Assembly: GCF_901709675.1 (NCBI RefSeq)
Contig: NC_051094.1
Coordinates: 11,586,501 to 11,650,500, forward strand
DNA length: 64,000 nt
Reading direction: 5' to 3'
Origin: Syngnathus acus
Lineage: Eukaryota > Chordata > Actinopteri > Syngnathiformes > Syngnathidae
Shown: one piece after another, positions 12,905 through 26,263 of the stretch
Layout: every line of letters begins with the position of its first letter
Position numbering within the stretch: the first letter of the stretch is position 1
Notes under the pieces: model-generated
The model's database searches: none
Seen by the model: only the letters and a program-made list of their open reading frames with translations
Told to the model about the DNA's origin: nothing
Made by a program: the position numbers and the translations under genes

Positions 12905-15900
12905 CTGAAGACATTGTGGGGAATTAACAGAGTTAATAGAAAATTGACCATTTTAAATGAACTCATTTATTGAATCATTTGTACCTGTATATGCATCATG
13001 GTCTCTATCCAGTGTTGTGAATTGTTTTCCATTGTGCCAGGTGAGGGAGTCGCCGGCGTTGCCATGGTAACGACCCACTCGTAGCTTATAAAAGTCAGCC
13101 TCGGGCTCGACTCTGAAGCTGGCATACTCGGCAAACACCCTCCTGCCAGACCAGTCCTCCAGAGTTACCAGCAGCTTGTAATTTGCCTGGTTAGTCAGCC
13201 AGTAGATATTTTCCAGACCAAGCCAGTACTCGCCATCGATGTTTCCAAACCCTTGCTGTGAAGTGTACAAGTAAGGAAACACTAGTGTGATTATGTAATC
13301 CTTGTGTTGGGAAATTTTCAACATCTCATTTATCAATGGGAAATTTCAGGGAAGCCGGTTGTTTTTTGAAGCTGAATTTGAAGCTTATGAATTTAGCTCT
13401 TCTATGTTTATCTTAAATAAGCATTGTTGTAAATGAAGCATGAGTCACATTTGACTAGCGTTCAGGGTTCAGTAAGTGTCTGTGATGTTATTTCGTTATT
13501 GAAAACAAAGCAAGGCACATAATCCTTACTCTAAATGTTTTCTTCCAGCATCAGTCATAATGCTCAAAGGTTTGTACTATCCCCTGCTCAACACATGCTT
13601 TGAATCACACAACACTCATTCTGATGATCACACGAATGCAATTTCTGATCTCAGGAGGTTCAAATATTTGGTCTTGGAAAATTCTGTTCCTGCCGTTTGC
13701 ACACAGTTTAATTAGAACCTTGTGATTTGCCAGTAAACAAATGTTTCCTGATCCTAAAAACAAAACAAATTTCCTCTCACGGAATTCCAAAGTTTAACAA
13801 TCTTACACAACCACGAGTCAGACATTCTAACATTTTGATTTTTTTTTTTCGTGTGAGAGTAAATGCAGACTAGCAGATGTTGACTGGATCAATGAGTCAT
13901 GTGTGCTTTGCAATGGTTTGTGCAAGTGCTACATGAGGCTTTTAAGAGTTTAATAATTGTCGATTCATTATTTCTTCACATCTGGTTAATGTCAGCATAA
14001 CTTTGAGTTAAGCATGAGTTAAGCATGCTGAATTTGGTGTGAGGTGGTGGTACCTTATATGTCTCCCAGTTCCTGAAAAAGTTGACAGAGCCGTCCACTC
14101 TCCTCTGGATTACGGTCCAGCCACCTGGGTCATGTCTCTGATCACACCACACTTGCATTAGACGGTTGGCATTCTCTGGTTTTAACAAGTACATGCCACT
14201 GTTGGTGTGGCCTTCGTCCAGAGCCTGCAAGCAGTCTTTAAATGGACCTGGATAGAAACATGGCATTACGTCAAGCAGGTGATATTTTATCCAGAAAGCC
14301 CTGTCATCACATTTAACAGCATCTCCAAAAGAAACCACAAATAGATTTTGGATTCTGACAAAGGGAATCCCATCCCTCAAGAATGTGCTTCTCTTTTTAA
14401 CAGTAAAATTGACTTTGGCTTCTCCTCTCATATGGGAAATGGTTGCTGGTTGTGGAGCCAAAGGAAACACTGGCATGAGGGTAAAAAGCAACCCTGACAG
14501 TGGAATGATGAAACAGTAGCATACTTTTCACGTCTCTTATTTCCTCACAGGATTGGATTACTTCCAATATGGAAATTAGCTGTGTATTTCTATTTTTTCA
14601 TCTATTTGAGTTTGAAGAAGAGACAAATGTAGAATATTATTGGGGGGGGGGGGAACTTTTGGCCTAATTGGGATGCTTTTTAATGGCTCATTGTATGTTC
14701 AAACTAATTGTGTTCGAAATACAATTTAATTGCATTTTTAACTGACACATTTACAGTGTCAGAATTAATCCATTCATTTATCCATTTTCTAAACCGCTTC
14801 ATCCTCACCAGGGTCGCAGAGTTAAACTTAATGCTATGAATAGGTTGCATATAATGTGGAGTTTTTCTTTTGTTTTTTATTGGAAACTTCCAGCAAATCT
14901 TGCTTCTCAGTCCTTTTGTTACCATACACTTCATTTGTGAACTTGTTTGGCAACACACTATAATAGTGCAGCAGCCGCCCTCCCAAACCGTGTGTGAAAG
15001 TGTTTAAACACTTGTGCAGTGTGCCACCTGGTGCCATAAATAAAGTGCTCCAGCACAATATTGACAGCATTTATTACAGGCTGGGGTGCATTGACATTTT
15101 GGAAGACAAGTACACATCATGTAAGGGGCAATAAATCACACTATTCTATCTGCATTAATCTTGATAAGATGACATCACAAATGTACTGTATGTCGATTTC
15201 ACATTGCGAACACGCGCTACATAATCGGTTGATACATTGTGTCTCATATGTCGTTAATTTACTTTCAAGAATGTCTTTGTAGAGCTGTTATGAGGCAGAA
15301 AACTATCCCTCCATGCTCTTTAATACTTGAGAAGTCCAGTTCCTTGGGAGAACACATGACTTGATTCGTGCCTGGTGCAAGTGGAACAAATGACATCATT
15401 GCCTCTTGGTATCTCACGCCTTCCCCTTTTTTTCAGTACTCAGTTCAAGATTTCTCTTTTACTCTTTGCTGTGCCTCTTTGTGTCACTTTTCAATGCTTG
15501 ATAAATGCTTGACTCTTCAGAGGCACTTTCAAAGGCTTGAACCCTTCTTTTCAATATTGACTGAATAGTTTGCTTGTTAAACTGAGTCATAGAACATGCA
15601 CGAACATGTGCATGCGTAGAACTGGTTTCCTTAATTCCGCCTCCCTCTGCTATTATGAAACCTTAGATTTCTTTTAGGATTCTTTCCACCCATTTTGATA
15701 GAATCTATATACAGTATTTAAATAAATGTGTAGATCACCAGTCTCGTTGAAGCTTCAGTTACTTTTTTTCCCCCTAAAGTAATCTGAAAAGTATTCGAAT
15801 TTGACCTTGGTACTAGTTGTAATCTCCTCCTACAGATTTTACTTTATCGTGGCGGAGTTTGCGTCTCCCAGTGAGTTATAGTTCTATGACACGGCAATTA

Positions 15901-17027
15901 TTTACTCATGAAGGACAGAATGGATGGATGCAACTTAATTAGTCCCCCAAAACATCTTAATGAAAATGACAACTTTTGGCAATTTAGGCTGCAACATCAT
16001 GTATCAAACTGATTCTTGCAAGTTTTAGTACTCAGCCACTGTCCAAGAGCCACTGAGGAAAGTGAAACTTGGCCCACATTTAATTTTGAAAATTTAATGA
16101 AGACATTCAAACAAACAACCATTGACAGTATTTAAGAATTTCAAGGCATTTCGTCTGCTCATAGAACCATAGACTTTATACATCTGACTTACCTGAGGGT
16201 TTGTCAGTGGAGGATGGGTTATGTATGATGGTAGGCATAGTCGGAGGCGGAAGAGACTTCTGATCATTCTGTATCTCATTGCTGAGTGGCTTGGTAATAC
16301 GAGGAAGAACTGGCGGCTGGTAAGGCCTGGTAAGAGGTGGTGACGGTCGAGGAGGCTGAGCCCGTGGCTGTGGCACGGGGACGTGTCGGGAAGGAGGTCG
16401 ACCCTGGCACTGCTCCTCCAGCAGGGCAATAAGAGTTGACTGGTTGGTGGCCAAAGAGGCCAAGTGCTGGTACTTGTGCTCCAAGTCTTTGTAGCGACTG
16501 GTCAGTTGTTGCATCTCTGAAGTTTGGTTAAGTATTTTGTTCTCCACCTGAGCTAATTCAAGGGCATTGTCTCTCTTCCTGATGATCTCATGGAGGAGTT
16601 GCATGTACAATTGGGTGACTCTGGAATTCATGTTTCGGCTTTCTTTCCTCAGAAGCTTGACTTCGTTAACAATGCCTCCATCAACTTCTACCAATTGTTG
16701 AAGAGTCTCGATTTGCGTTTTCTGCTTTTGTAGCTCCACATTTAGTAGCTCTAACTCCTGCTTATTGACCCGATTCTCCAGCGTGGCCTCTGGCTCCTTG
16801 GAGTTGACACAAATAGCCCCTGTCACTTTTTGCTGCGGCACGATGAAAGTGTAAGAGCATTTGTCCTGCGGCTGGTCAACAGGAGCGCGTTTGCTTCTCC
16901 CTGCATATAGAAATTCTCTCTCCAAACCATCGTCACTACTTTCAAATTCTTGGGCTAACCCATCAATCTGACAGACGAGCCCATAAGAAAGAAGGAGTCC
17001 CAGTAGGACCATTGACGGGGTATCCAT
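12705..17027 (-). CDS. angptl2: Angiopoietin-like protein 2 (complete, four coding exons)
   Basis: Secreted glycoprotein of the angiopoietin-like family; in mammals ANGPTL2 acts as an extracellular ligand in angiogenic, inflammatory and metabolic signalling. Joining 16193-17027, 14054-14247, 12985-13255 and 12705-12904 gives 1500 nt, 499 residues plus stop, close to the 493 of human ANGPTL2. All introns are GT-AG and the phases match. In order: signal peptide (about residues 1-25), a basic RSKRAP site, the conserved CSYTFIVPQQKVTGAICVN segment, a long coiled coil (about 85-215) containing LLRKESRNMNSRVTQLYMQL, a proline-rich linker, and a fibrinogen-like domain (about 280-499) ending NPNTFH as in other vertebrates. 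The start ATG at 17027 opens the signal peptide. Protein length and conserved blocks favour ANGPTL2 over ANGPTL1. Which teleost duplicate (a or b) cannot be told. An upstream non-coding exon is implied by an acceptor at 17052. Confidence 0.96.
12985..13255 (-). CDS. angptl2: angptl2 coding exon 3
   Basis: Middle of the fibrinogen-like domain: QGFGNIDGEYWLGLENIYWL, EDWSGRRVFAEYASF and LDRDHDAYTG. The DRDHD run matches the calcium-site region of fibrinogen-like domains. 271 nt, phase 0 in and phase 1 out, GT donor at 12983-12984. Confidence 0.97.
14054..14247 (-). CDS. angptl2: angptl2 coding exon 2
   Basis: Start of the fibrinogen-like domain: PFKDCLQALDEGH, RLMQVWCDQRHDPGGWTVIQ and VNFFRNWETYK. 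Vertebrate orthologs read WRDCLQAL here, so the domain start is typical. 194 nt; the first two bases complete a Gly codon from exon 1. Confidence 0.97.
14741..14822. repeat. Short dispersed-repeat tail
   Basis: Contains ATCCATTTTCTAAACCGCTT and TCCTCACCAGGGTCGCAG, a tail sequence I recognise as frequent in fish genomes. It lies in intron 1 of angptl2 on the gene's opposite side from any exon. Confidence 0.45.
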
Positions 17028-17051
17028 GAGGTTGTGTGCAATTCACCAAGC
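16193..17051 (-). CDS. angptl2: angptl2 exon with start codon (coding to 17027)
   Basis: Carries 24 nt of 5' UTR after an acceptor (CCTCCAG at 17052-17058), then 835 coding nt: signal peptide, conserved cysteine-containing N-terminal block, coiled coil and proline-rich linker ending SSTDKPSG. The donor is GTAAGT. The linker (PRPSPPLTRPYQPP) is longer and richer in proline than I recall for human, which accounts for most of the length difference. Confidence 0.95.
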
Positions 17052-20000
17052 CTGGAGGAATGAGGAAGAAAAGGAAGAGTGTGATTTCAATCTAGAATGA
17101 GATCACCAGAAATCTGTTTTGCAGTATAAAACCTTTGTGCCTCATTGGTTTCTTTATAAGCTTCCTCACTGGTTCTTTTGTTCTTTTTTCATTATTTAAT
17201 TTTAGAATTTAGAACATGTATGCTAGCGCGATTAAAAAAAACAACAACATATAATAAAGTGGGCCATTTATGAATGAGGAAGAGAAAGCAATTGTCCATA
17301 GGTGAAAAAAATTCAAATGAGCTATAAAGGTTTTTTTTTTTTTTACTGTTAATTCTTCTAGAAGATTTATCATGGGCCTACCTAATAATTAGAAATTAGA
17401 GTAAGAAGCACACATGATCATCCTATGAATGAAATTCTCCAGTCTAAATAAAATCTTCAAAGTAAGCCCACACCTGGCAAGATAGATAAGAAACCAGTAG
17501 AGCCTGTCCTCTGCAATGCACCCACGTCTATATTTGACTGGTGGCTCCCCATGGAACATGAGCCATCTCAGTGAAATGCTCTGTGAGTTTCCCCTGCTGC
17601 GTAGGCGTCCCATACCGGTCGTTCTTAGTCCGGATTCTCCTGCTCAAAGTCTCACTTCAAAGTGCAAGTGAAAAATATTTGCAGCTCATAAGGGAATGTG
17701 TTTTTGTGTGAGTTTACATGCTGTGTGCTTTTCTTTTTCCTTGAAAACGCATTTTTAAAATAACAGCACTTGCAGGCTTCAGTCTCCTGGGGACCGTATA
17801 GAGTCATCTGTGTTGTCTGATGTAGCCTGCTATTAACCCATCCACAGTCTGCCAGAGGGAACAGCAGAAAAAAAATAATCCTTTCTATCTGTTGTCAACA
17901 AGCCCTGCAGCTCATTAATATCCTAAAATTAGGTCAGTTTAACAAGGTGTTGTTTAGTGGATAATAGTAGTAGTTAGAATTAGTAGATGTTGAGAAGTGC
18001 AATATACTATGTAGCTTATTGTACTTCTGCACGCTAAAGACAGAAGCACAGTTAAAGTCTTCTCTATCTTTATTTGATTGGCAGCTCCTCTTGGGTAATT
18101 CCACTCAATGTTAAATAGAAGAGTGCAGCAGTTAGGTCAATGTACCTCTGAGCGGTGCCGCACTTCAGCCCATTTGGTACTGCTCATACTATATTAATTA
18201 GACGCTGGGCAACCTCTCCCTGACTGGCCGATGTCTCTCACCCTCGTCCCGCTCGCTTCAGCTTGAGCATGGCATTCCTCACATTCTTAGTCACCTCATT
18301 AGAGTGAGTCGCCATGCACACATGTAGAGAGACCAAGACCTTGTGGATGCAGGACCTCTATCATTTATCCGTACCTATGCAACATGACTGCCGTTTGTCC
18401 TACTTTCTTTTGTGACCTCCACATAACCACACAGCAGGATTTATTTTTCACTCGTTGGAATTAAGCGGTCACTTTACAGCATTCCTGTGCAGCATTTTCA
18501 AATTGGCATCAACTCTGCTGAGTAATGTCTGTCTGCTACAGGGCATTTAATAATTGTTCTCCGTGATTATCACCATTTTATTACTTTAACAGGAACCTCA
18601 CTTTTTCCTATTGCTAGTACATCTACTCCCAAACATATTTGTAGCATGATGAACGTTATCACACTTGCACAGTTGAATTTTCTGTTGGATTCTGACTTCT
18701 CTTGCTGCTCATTCATATTGCGCCTGAGGTCATCTGAGTTAATTTGGGAGTTGGGGTCTCCTGAACTGTTTTGATAAGTTCTACTACAAAGCCACATTAT
18801 CCAAACACTACCATGGCAAGAGAAACAAAGACAGGATTCAAGTTGCTGCCTCCATATCCTCTTGAGCTCCAGGGGGACATCCTGAGCGTGTACACTGGGT
18901 TTTAAATGAATTGCAAAATACAATCTATGCAAAGAGCTGCATTTTTTATATATCTCAATGTGTTTGATATAAAATCACTCTGACATTCTCAACATTTGCT
19001 TTGACTATGTGAGAAGATTTATAGTGAAGAAGCCTTGAGTGCCTGCTCTCCATCATCCCCCTGCACTGGATTAACCCCCTCAGCCAAATCAATTAAAGCC
19101 ACTCAAATGACAGTTTAGATATCATCAGTAACAACGTTTTGGTTCCAAAATAGATTACTAGACTTAACAACTCAACATATTGAGTTCACTTAGCTTTGAG
19201 TTCACTTCATTTTCAAGTAACTTGTTCATTTTGTTTCATACCTGGACACTGACGCAAGTGAGAAAAATGTAAATGACATTTAACATTTTTGCAAACTTAA
19301 TTTATGAGAACAAAGTAGAAGACTTCAAGCTTACAAGAAAATTGTATTGATGAGGCTTCCTCAGTTGTCTTGCAATGGTAGCTGATCCAACTGTAGTTCC
19401 TCCTGATAGAAAGTCATTCCAAATGAGAGCTGGATTTGTCCTCCTGTGTTTTCCTCATTACTCACTCTCTAGTCATCTCAGTCCTTTCCAGCAGAGGACA
19501 GATAAAAGTGCCTTAAAGGTTATAAATAAATTAAAAAAAAGATTATGTGCCCAGCACAAGGTTGAATCTCGGACTTCCCCGAGAAAAAAAAAAGTTGAAT
19601 TAAGCAACAATACAAAGTAATACAAGGTAACTCTTCTGAGTCCAAGGCAGGTTGTGCGCTACCTTTGGCACTTTAGAAGACTGTCACTTTGTGGTGAGCT
19701 GAATCCATCACTTCTGCCTCAAAGCTCTAAGAGGCTGTCTCTCTCAGCTGCACCTCTCTTCCACTCCCTTTTTCTTTCTCTCTCCCTCTTCCTTCTTGGT
19801 GCTCTTAAATGATAAAAAGTTGAAGCAGAGTTTCAGTAAGCAGACAAATTGAGTTTAGATCCTCCCTTCTCTAATATCGAACACATTCTTACTGCCTGTA
19901 CTCCACACCTCCTCGTCATGGCACAAAAGAGGTTGCTCATACACACACGCATGACGTCCACTCAAATTTCCAACCATCTGCCCTGCCCACTGATCAGTGG

Positions 20001-22285
20001 TTCATCACCACTATTTTGGTCTGGGACTGCATGGTTCCTCTGGTGCTGGACAACAGTTGTGTGCTTCACTGATCAGATGCAAATGAGGTGATAATGAGCA
20101 CCTACACCAAAAGAGCCGGAAAGCGGCAGTCAGGAAAGGAAGTAGATCCAGGTGTTCAACTTGAACTGGATGAAGGTCAACTCCCCCTTGGGTAATGGTC
20201 TGAAGGTGAAATATGAGAAGGGTCTTGAATCTCAGTCGGGAAAACAAATCTTGAATTACGTCACACCACAAGATAGTAATGCTATTACATCAGAGGCAAA
20301 GCTGTACTAACTTCTGTCCATGCACGAGTGGAGAAAGGATGACACATTGTGCTTAGTGACGTCCATCAGTCATGCCAAAGCTTGATAAATTTTGCAAGCT
20401 GCGACTTGGCTTTCAATACCGTTTCCTTGGATGTTGTCTGTTGTGTTGTGTTTTTGTTCCATCCTCAATCAAATTTATGGAGCTTTTAACCAGCTAGCCA
20501 ATAATGTTATCATTGGTTTCTTTTTGTTCCACTGGGAGTTTTTGCATCAACCATCACAGAGTATTGTGTGTGTGCGTGTTTGTTTGCGTCTGTGCGTGTG
20601 AGTGAGAACAGGTGCTAAGAAATACTTTGAAAAGTGTTTAAATAAGTCTAAACACACGTGGGAGTGGTAGAACTACATATAAAATATGTTTTTAATACAG
20701 TGTCACTATTGCAGCTTTTCCCTTTTCTCATGTAAGACTAGAATGCAGTTTCCCGTGATGAACAGGGATTGACCTTACATGACTCTTCTTAATTTTCTCT
20801 TCCATGTGTCAAAACAGGCAACATCTTGAGGTTGCCTCATGTGTTCCTTGACATCTTTGCCACGTGATTTCTTTCCATGAACTCATCTGTAATGTTCTTG
20901 TGAAAACGATCTGGACCGATATTGCTTGAGCAAAAATCAACCATTGCGTCTATTTCAAGCAAATGGCACATTTTGCTAATTGAATATGTCTGTTGTGTGT
21001 GTAAGTAGCAGTGTAAAAATGTCAGCTAGGATATTAATGTGTTTATAATTACAAACACTTGAATAATCTAATTACGACTTCAGCCCCCCCCCCTTCCCCT
21101 TTTTCTATGTAATTATAGAGAATTCTCATTCACTTTATGCAATCACAACTTTCCATTTGTTTTGGTTTAAGATGTCCGGAACCATTTAAGACTTGAGCTT
21201 TCAATATTGGCAACAGTTCTTCCAAAATTGCAGTCATGTGGTAATGGAATCAAAGAGCTTGCCAATGATGAGGCAATGTTATTGTTGTGAAATATGTTAG
21301 GAATGGAAAGGATACATGACTTTAACATTATAGTTCTTTAGTCTTCAGTGCTGTTAACTGTGATTACAACAGTACACTTGTTATTCTGACTGTGGAAGTT
21401 CATCATAAACATTTAGTTTTTTATTCAAGCCACAGATTGTTATTCTATTTCCTTCCGAAATGAAGGAAACACATTATATTTCCCTGATGACACAATGAAA
21501 ATGCATAACTGGCTCAATGTGACAAAATTCCTGGAACAAGATCCTCTTCCATAAAGACGGGGGCACATTTATTCCATAACCTCCTAAAAAATTAACTGTC
21601 AGGAAAAGTTCAATCAAAGCTCTGATCATCTCCCATGTGATGCACCATGTCCTATATTAACTTGGACTATTCCACTCATGCTGTTCTTTGGATCCCTCCA
21701 TTCAGATGACAACTGCAGCTGAATATGAAATGTTCCTCTTACTCAGAGGCTGGAAAGTGTATGTTCGTTTTTCTCAATACTTGTGTGACTTTTTGGGTCT
21801 CATCCAAAACCACAGTGTTGATGCTATGATTAATACTCTTTCCATCCGTGAATTTTAGCAAGTGGAAGAATGTAAGCAATTGCACATGCATATGTCATGG
21901 GAAAATGTTATTGTTTAAACGTTGACCACACTTTAAAATGGAAAGGATGACATGGCAACGTACAACTGACAATGTAAATCTAAATTGTCAAAGTAAGCAT
22001 ATTTCCATGCTATTTTGGTATTGCTGTAATGTGCAGGGGCATTTGAGCATTTATTTCACCTTCTCAGTTAATTTCTCTCTTTACATTTCAGCTCACTGAT
22101 TTGCATTACTCAGCATTCAAATGCAAGTTCAGAGACTTCTGGTATCTTTACACTGTCTGCTTTTATCCATTTTTTATTTTATTTTTTACAAAAATCTGTG
22201 TTTTTTTGTGGAAGCAAAAAACACTTGAATATTTGAATTTATCTAGCAAAGAATTGTGTTTGCTTTTTAGTGAGACAATCTGAAG
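17052..22285. other. angptl2 upstream DNA, no gene seen
   Basis: This should hold the angptl2 promoter and first non-coding exon, but I cannot place either. Frames at 17389-17613, 18570-18932 and 19375-20271 have no recognised motif. I looked on the plus strand for RALGPS1 exons (RasGEF or PH domain), because mammalian ANGPTL2 lies inside that gene, and found none by eye. A (TG)-rich stretch lies at about 20564-20602. Confidence 0.4.
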
Positions 22286-22633
22286 CATGGGTGTCTAACT
22301 CATTTTTGTCGTGGGCCACATTGGAGTTACACTTTCCCTTGGAGGAGCGTTGTGAAATTTGAAAATATATAGATTTAATCACCTCCTGATATTATTACAC
22401 ACAGTACACAACAAATTGATGGGATAGCTTGTTTTCAAATCTGAAGTCAAGATTTATCTTTCTTCTAGCTGCTGTAATAACGTAGCAAGAAAGTGCATGC
22501 AATATTTCAATGTCATTTCTTTGTATTGAATATGACAATTTGAAAATTTCCAACAGATTATAGAAAAAAAAAACATGCTGGATTTGCTTTCATGTCCCAT
22601 ATAAAATGAGGAGCCTTGAGTTTAACACGTGTT
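22286..22633. mobile_element. hAT-like non-autonomous element, degenerate
   Basis: Left end reads GCATGGGTGTCTAACTCATT followed by TGTCGTGGGCCACATT; right end reads CTTGAGTTTAACACGTGTTC. These are imperfect inverted ends of a repeat I know from fish with ends like GGGGTGTCAAACTCA. It has no coding capacity. Confidence 0.5.
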
Positions 22634-25600
22634 CTGAAGCATATTGCTTACATCTCCAATTTCATTTCGTGACAGTAAGATTGTCAATTATTGTCGAAAT
22701 CTCACATGAGCACCTTCATGTGACCTTGATATATACATTATGCACATATATATACACACACACATACTAGGACATCTCCTAGTCCGCCAACAATGGTGGA
22801 ATATTCTCTGGTGACCCATAACAACCTTTGCCTAGTGTCGCGCTGACTGTTTGTTATGCTTAACTGATTGACAACCCTTTCCCAAATGAAAAATCACTTA
22901 CTGTATGTTAGTTGTGGCTGTAATGTGCCCTTTTTTCCCCTCCATGTGTCTTCTCAATATCTGTATCAGAAACCCGATAGTACTCAGGACAGAAATTGAT
23001 ATTTCCCCTGTGTTATGGTATGGAAAAAAATTGACTTAATATTCCATGGCCTTGCTGTGTCAAGCTCACTGTCTGGTGACAGGACCTGCAGGACCATGGT
23101 ATGGGTTTGGAAAAATTAAAGATTTATTATGTGAGTGGAATACGGGGACTGGACTGTCAGATCAATCTTAACTTTTGCAGAAAGCACCAAATAAGACCAA
23201 CAAATATGGAATGTGTCAAAAATCAAGATGAAAGCTTCATTAGTCTATTGTTGTATGTGTGGCCTACTCTTGAACTGCAGAGGAATCTGCAAAATGAATA
23301 AAGAATATTTCCCCACATGCATGACCAAGCTTTATTTATTAAGATAACCCTTTCAGAGTTCACTGTTTTCCTGCTGTTTATCTTAAAGACCCCCAAAAAC
23401 TCACATCATACTGGAAGGACCACTACTTGGTGCTAGAAGGTCAAGACTACAATGCTTGTTTGTCATGAGTGCTCCAGATTAGCATATGGTTTCTCATCAA
23501 ATTTGAACAGCCTCATTCTTACATCATTTGGAAAGAATCAACACACATACTCAAATGATTGCTTTCAAACAGGGGTTGTTTGATAATCACGAGTGAAAGT
23601 CATGCAATTTGAAAATAGAATTCCCCATTTCAGTATGGCTATTAAAAAAGCTTCCAGCACCGTAATAAAATATGGCTGAACCCTTACGGGGAGTGCAAGT
23701 AGTAAAGTTCAGGTTGCAAAAAACTCTGTCCATGAAGTTTATGACTGTCTTTGTCGATTATGTCAGCTGCATATTTGACCTATTTTTCTGCCTGATGACC
23801 GGTGCTTGTCTAAAAACAAAGTCCAGACAAACCAATGCAACTTTTAAAACTGTACACTATACTGATAAATATAAGTGACAATGTAATTATAAAAATCTCT
23901 GTCACACTTATGTGGTTATTTGATGTGTTCACTAAACAGATTTGATTTTAAAGGAAAAAGCAGAAAGTAAGAAATAAACTAATTCTTGTGCAGTTATCGG
24001 AGCATGTTTATTTCCCTGAACTGTCGGGAACAAGACGCATTATGTGCTTGTGTATTTAGGTTCAGGTCTGCTAGCTTTAATGACTGATGTCCTGCGGAGA
24101 GGACATCCTGGGAATGACTTGAGCGGCACCCCCCAGTAGCCGATTGCTCACTTCCCTCTTGTTTATGGAATAATGGACTGCAGCAGGGACGTGGAAAACC
24201 AGAGCTCAACCTAACCTTCAACACGGTTGTTTAAGAATAACCCCTGACAGCCATCATACAGACTTCCAGCTTTCCATAATCCAAATTCCATCCATAGCTA
24301 AATGCACGAATAAGAGATTTGACTGTTTGACTGACACCACAACCTAGTTAGCCGTAACTAGGAAAAAGAACAATCTTGTGACATTATCGAGATTTTATTA
24401 ATTTTGTTCATAAAAATATCAACAGATACATGATACATTTTCAGTTTTATTCATCTTGGCTTTAAAAAAGAAAAACAAAGAAGAATTTAATGAGCAGGTT
24501 TCCAACTGAAAGGCATTGACCCGAAACTCCCAGGGAGTACTCGCTCCAGTTTATGTGACCAAATTCAGTCAAGTGTGTCCACCAGTGTCTCACCAAACCA
24601 CATGTAGTTGCTTGAGCCTGCAGCATAGGTTACAATTTGGCTGTTTTGCTACAAATTGAAACATATTACGTATTCCTCTCTGCTGTCTTTTCGGCTTATT
24701 CACTCCTTATGCATACAAGTACTGTATACTTTTGCAGGCTGCCCAAATATCATTGTTGACCCTACTTGACATGTCTTGAGGTTTGTATGACAGCCCACCC
24801 ATGACCTGTTCTTTGGAAAACTGAGGTCCACAGAACAACCTGTAAAAATATACTACCTAAACTGACCTCATTTTTGGTGAGATTTAAGGATGCTCAACTA
24901 GCTCCAGTGAGTTATGAAACTGTGAGCTCATTTTTTTCTGCAAGGTTTTGTAACCCAAGTAAAAAATATTGAACAAAAAAAGTTATTCTTTGGAAATTTG
25001 ACTTGGCATACTCACGTTTCAGCATTCAAGCAATTACCAAGGGAACTACAATTTCTTGTGCCTGTTTTTTATTACTGACACTTTTGCTGTTGCTGTTTTA
25101 TTGACCCATTTTATATGTGCTCATTATTGATGGCTGATGATGGTCTGAATGCAAACACGTGGCAAATAACAGAATCACACAATATTTGGAGATGTAATGG
25201 AATTAAATAAAGGCACCAATAAGGCTGAACTCGGGTTAGTTAAATTGGCTACACATAGTGAATTTTATCAAAATATTTTTTTCAGGAGTCCTTTTCTCTT
25301 TTTTGTCATGTTCCAAATTGTGAATTGTCACATGTTTTCAAATGTGGCTTGACAGAAAGGTTCTGTTAAGCCTAGGAACAGATAAGATGAGTTACCATGT
25401 GTTTTTCAGTTTAATCGGTAAACCTCTCAGGAATTGCATACCTGAGAGGTGCATATACACACACACGCACGCACGGAAGCACACACACTGCGAGAGTAGC
25501 CATGATCAGTTAGCCTGATCACTAGTCCCGAAGGAGTCACTCCAAATAGTGCCTGCTGTATTTGATAAATTGCAACAAATGTCGTCATAGTCTGGCAGAT

Positions 25601-26263
25601 GTTAGTTTATATGCAAGACAAGGATAACTGACTAAATACCAATGTAAGAGCTTTTAGATCATTTCAAATTTAAATTTCAAACTCTGCACAGGTCTTTTTT
25701 TCTAACTGAAGAACTGTGACTGGGTTAATGCAATGAAACTTAACTCAAGCCTTTTTGTGCTCTTGCTTGGGGTTTTAAATTGGTACCCACTGTGCATTTT
25801 TTGCCATAAAAGAAGCGTATCAATTATTTGGTTAAAACATGAGCTATACCTAATCAAATAAATAGTTATGTTCCAGATTTGGTCTGATGCTACTATATGC
25901 AGGAGGGGAGTTACAGTATAAGCCTCTGATCCTTGCTAAGGCAGATTAATTGAACTGGAGTTTTGCAAATACAGTTTTCTCCGTTAACAATGATGAATGT
26001 ACCACAAATGGGCTGAACATCAAATGGAAATACTTGTTTTGTATCTGTTACATGAAACAGAACCACAAATTATTATTTCACTTAAACCCTTTTTGCCTCA
26101 GTGGTAAAAGTGGAGTTTAGATTTTCAGTTTATTGCCCCTTTGGTGACTTTTGTTGGGCAACAACTTACAGATAATTAGGTATGGTTTCCTCTGCGAAAA
26201 CAGTAGTTAATCAGTGTCAGGAAACCTTTGACTCTCTCAATGTCTTAAACAGAGGTGAAGATT
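22634..26263. other. Non-coding DNA, no gene seen
   Basis: No splice-bounded coding frame or known repeat boundary was recognised. Short AC/AT simple repeats occur at about 22730-22767 and 25455-25490. Small open frames have no motif. Confidence 0.4.
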
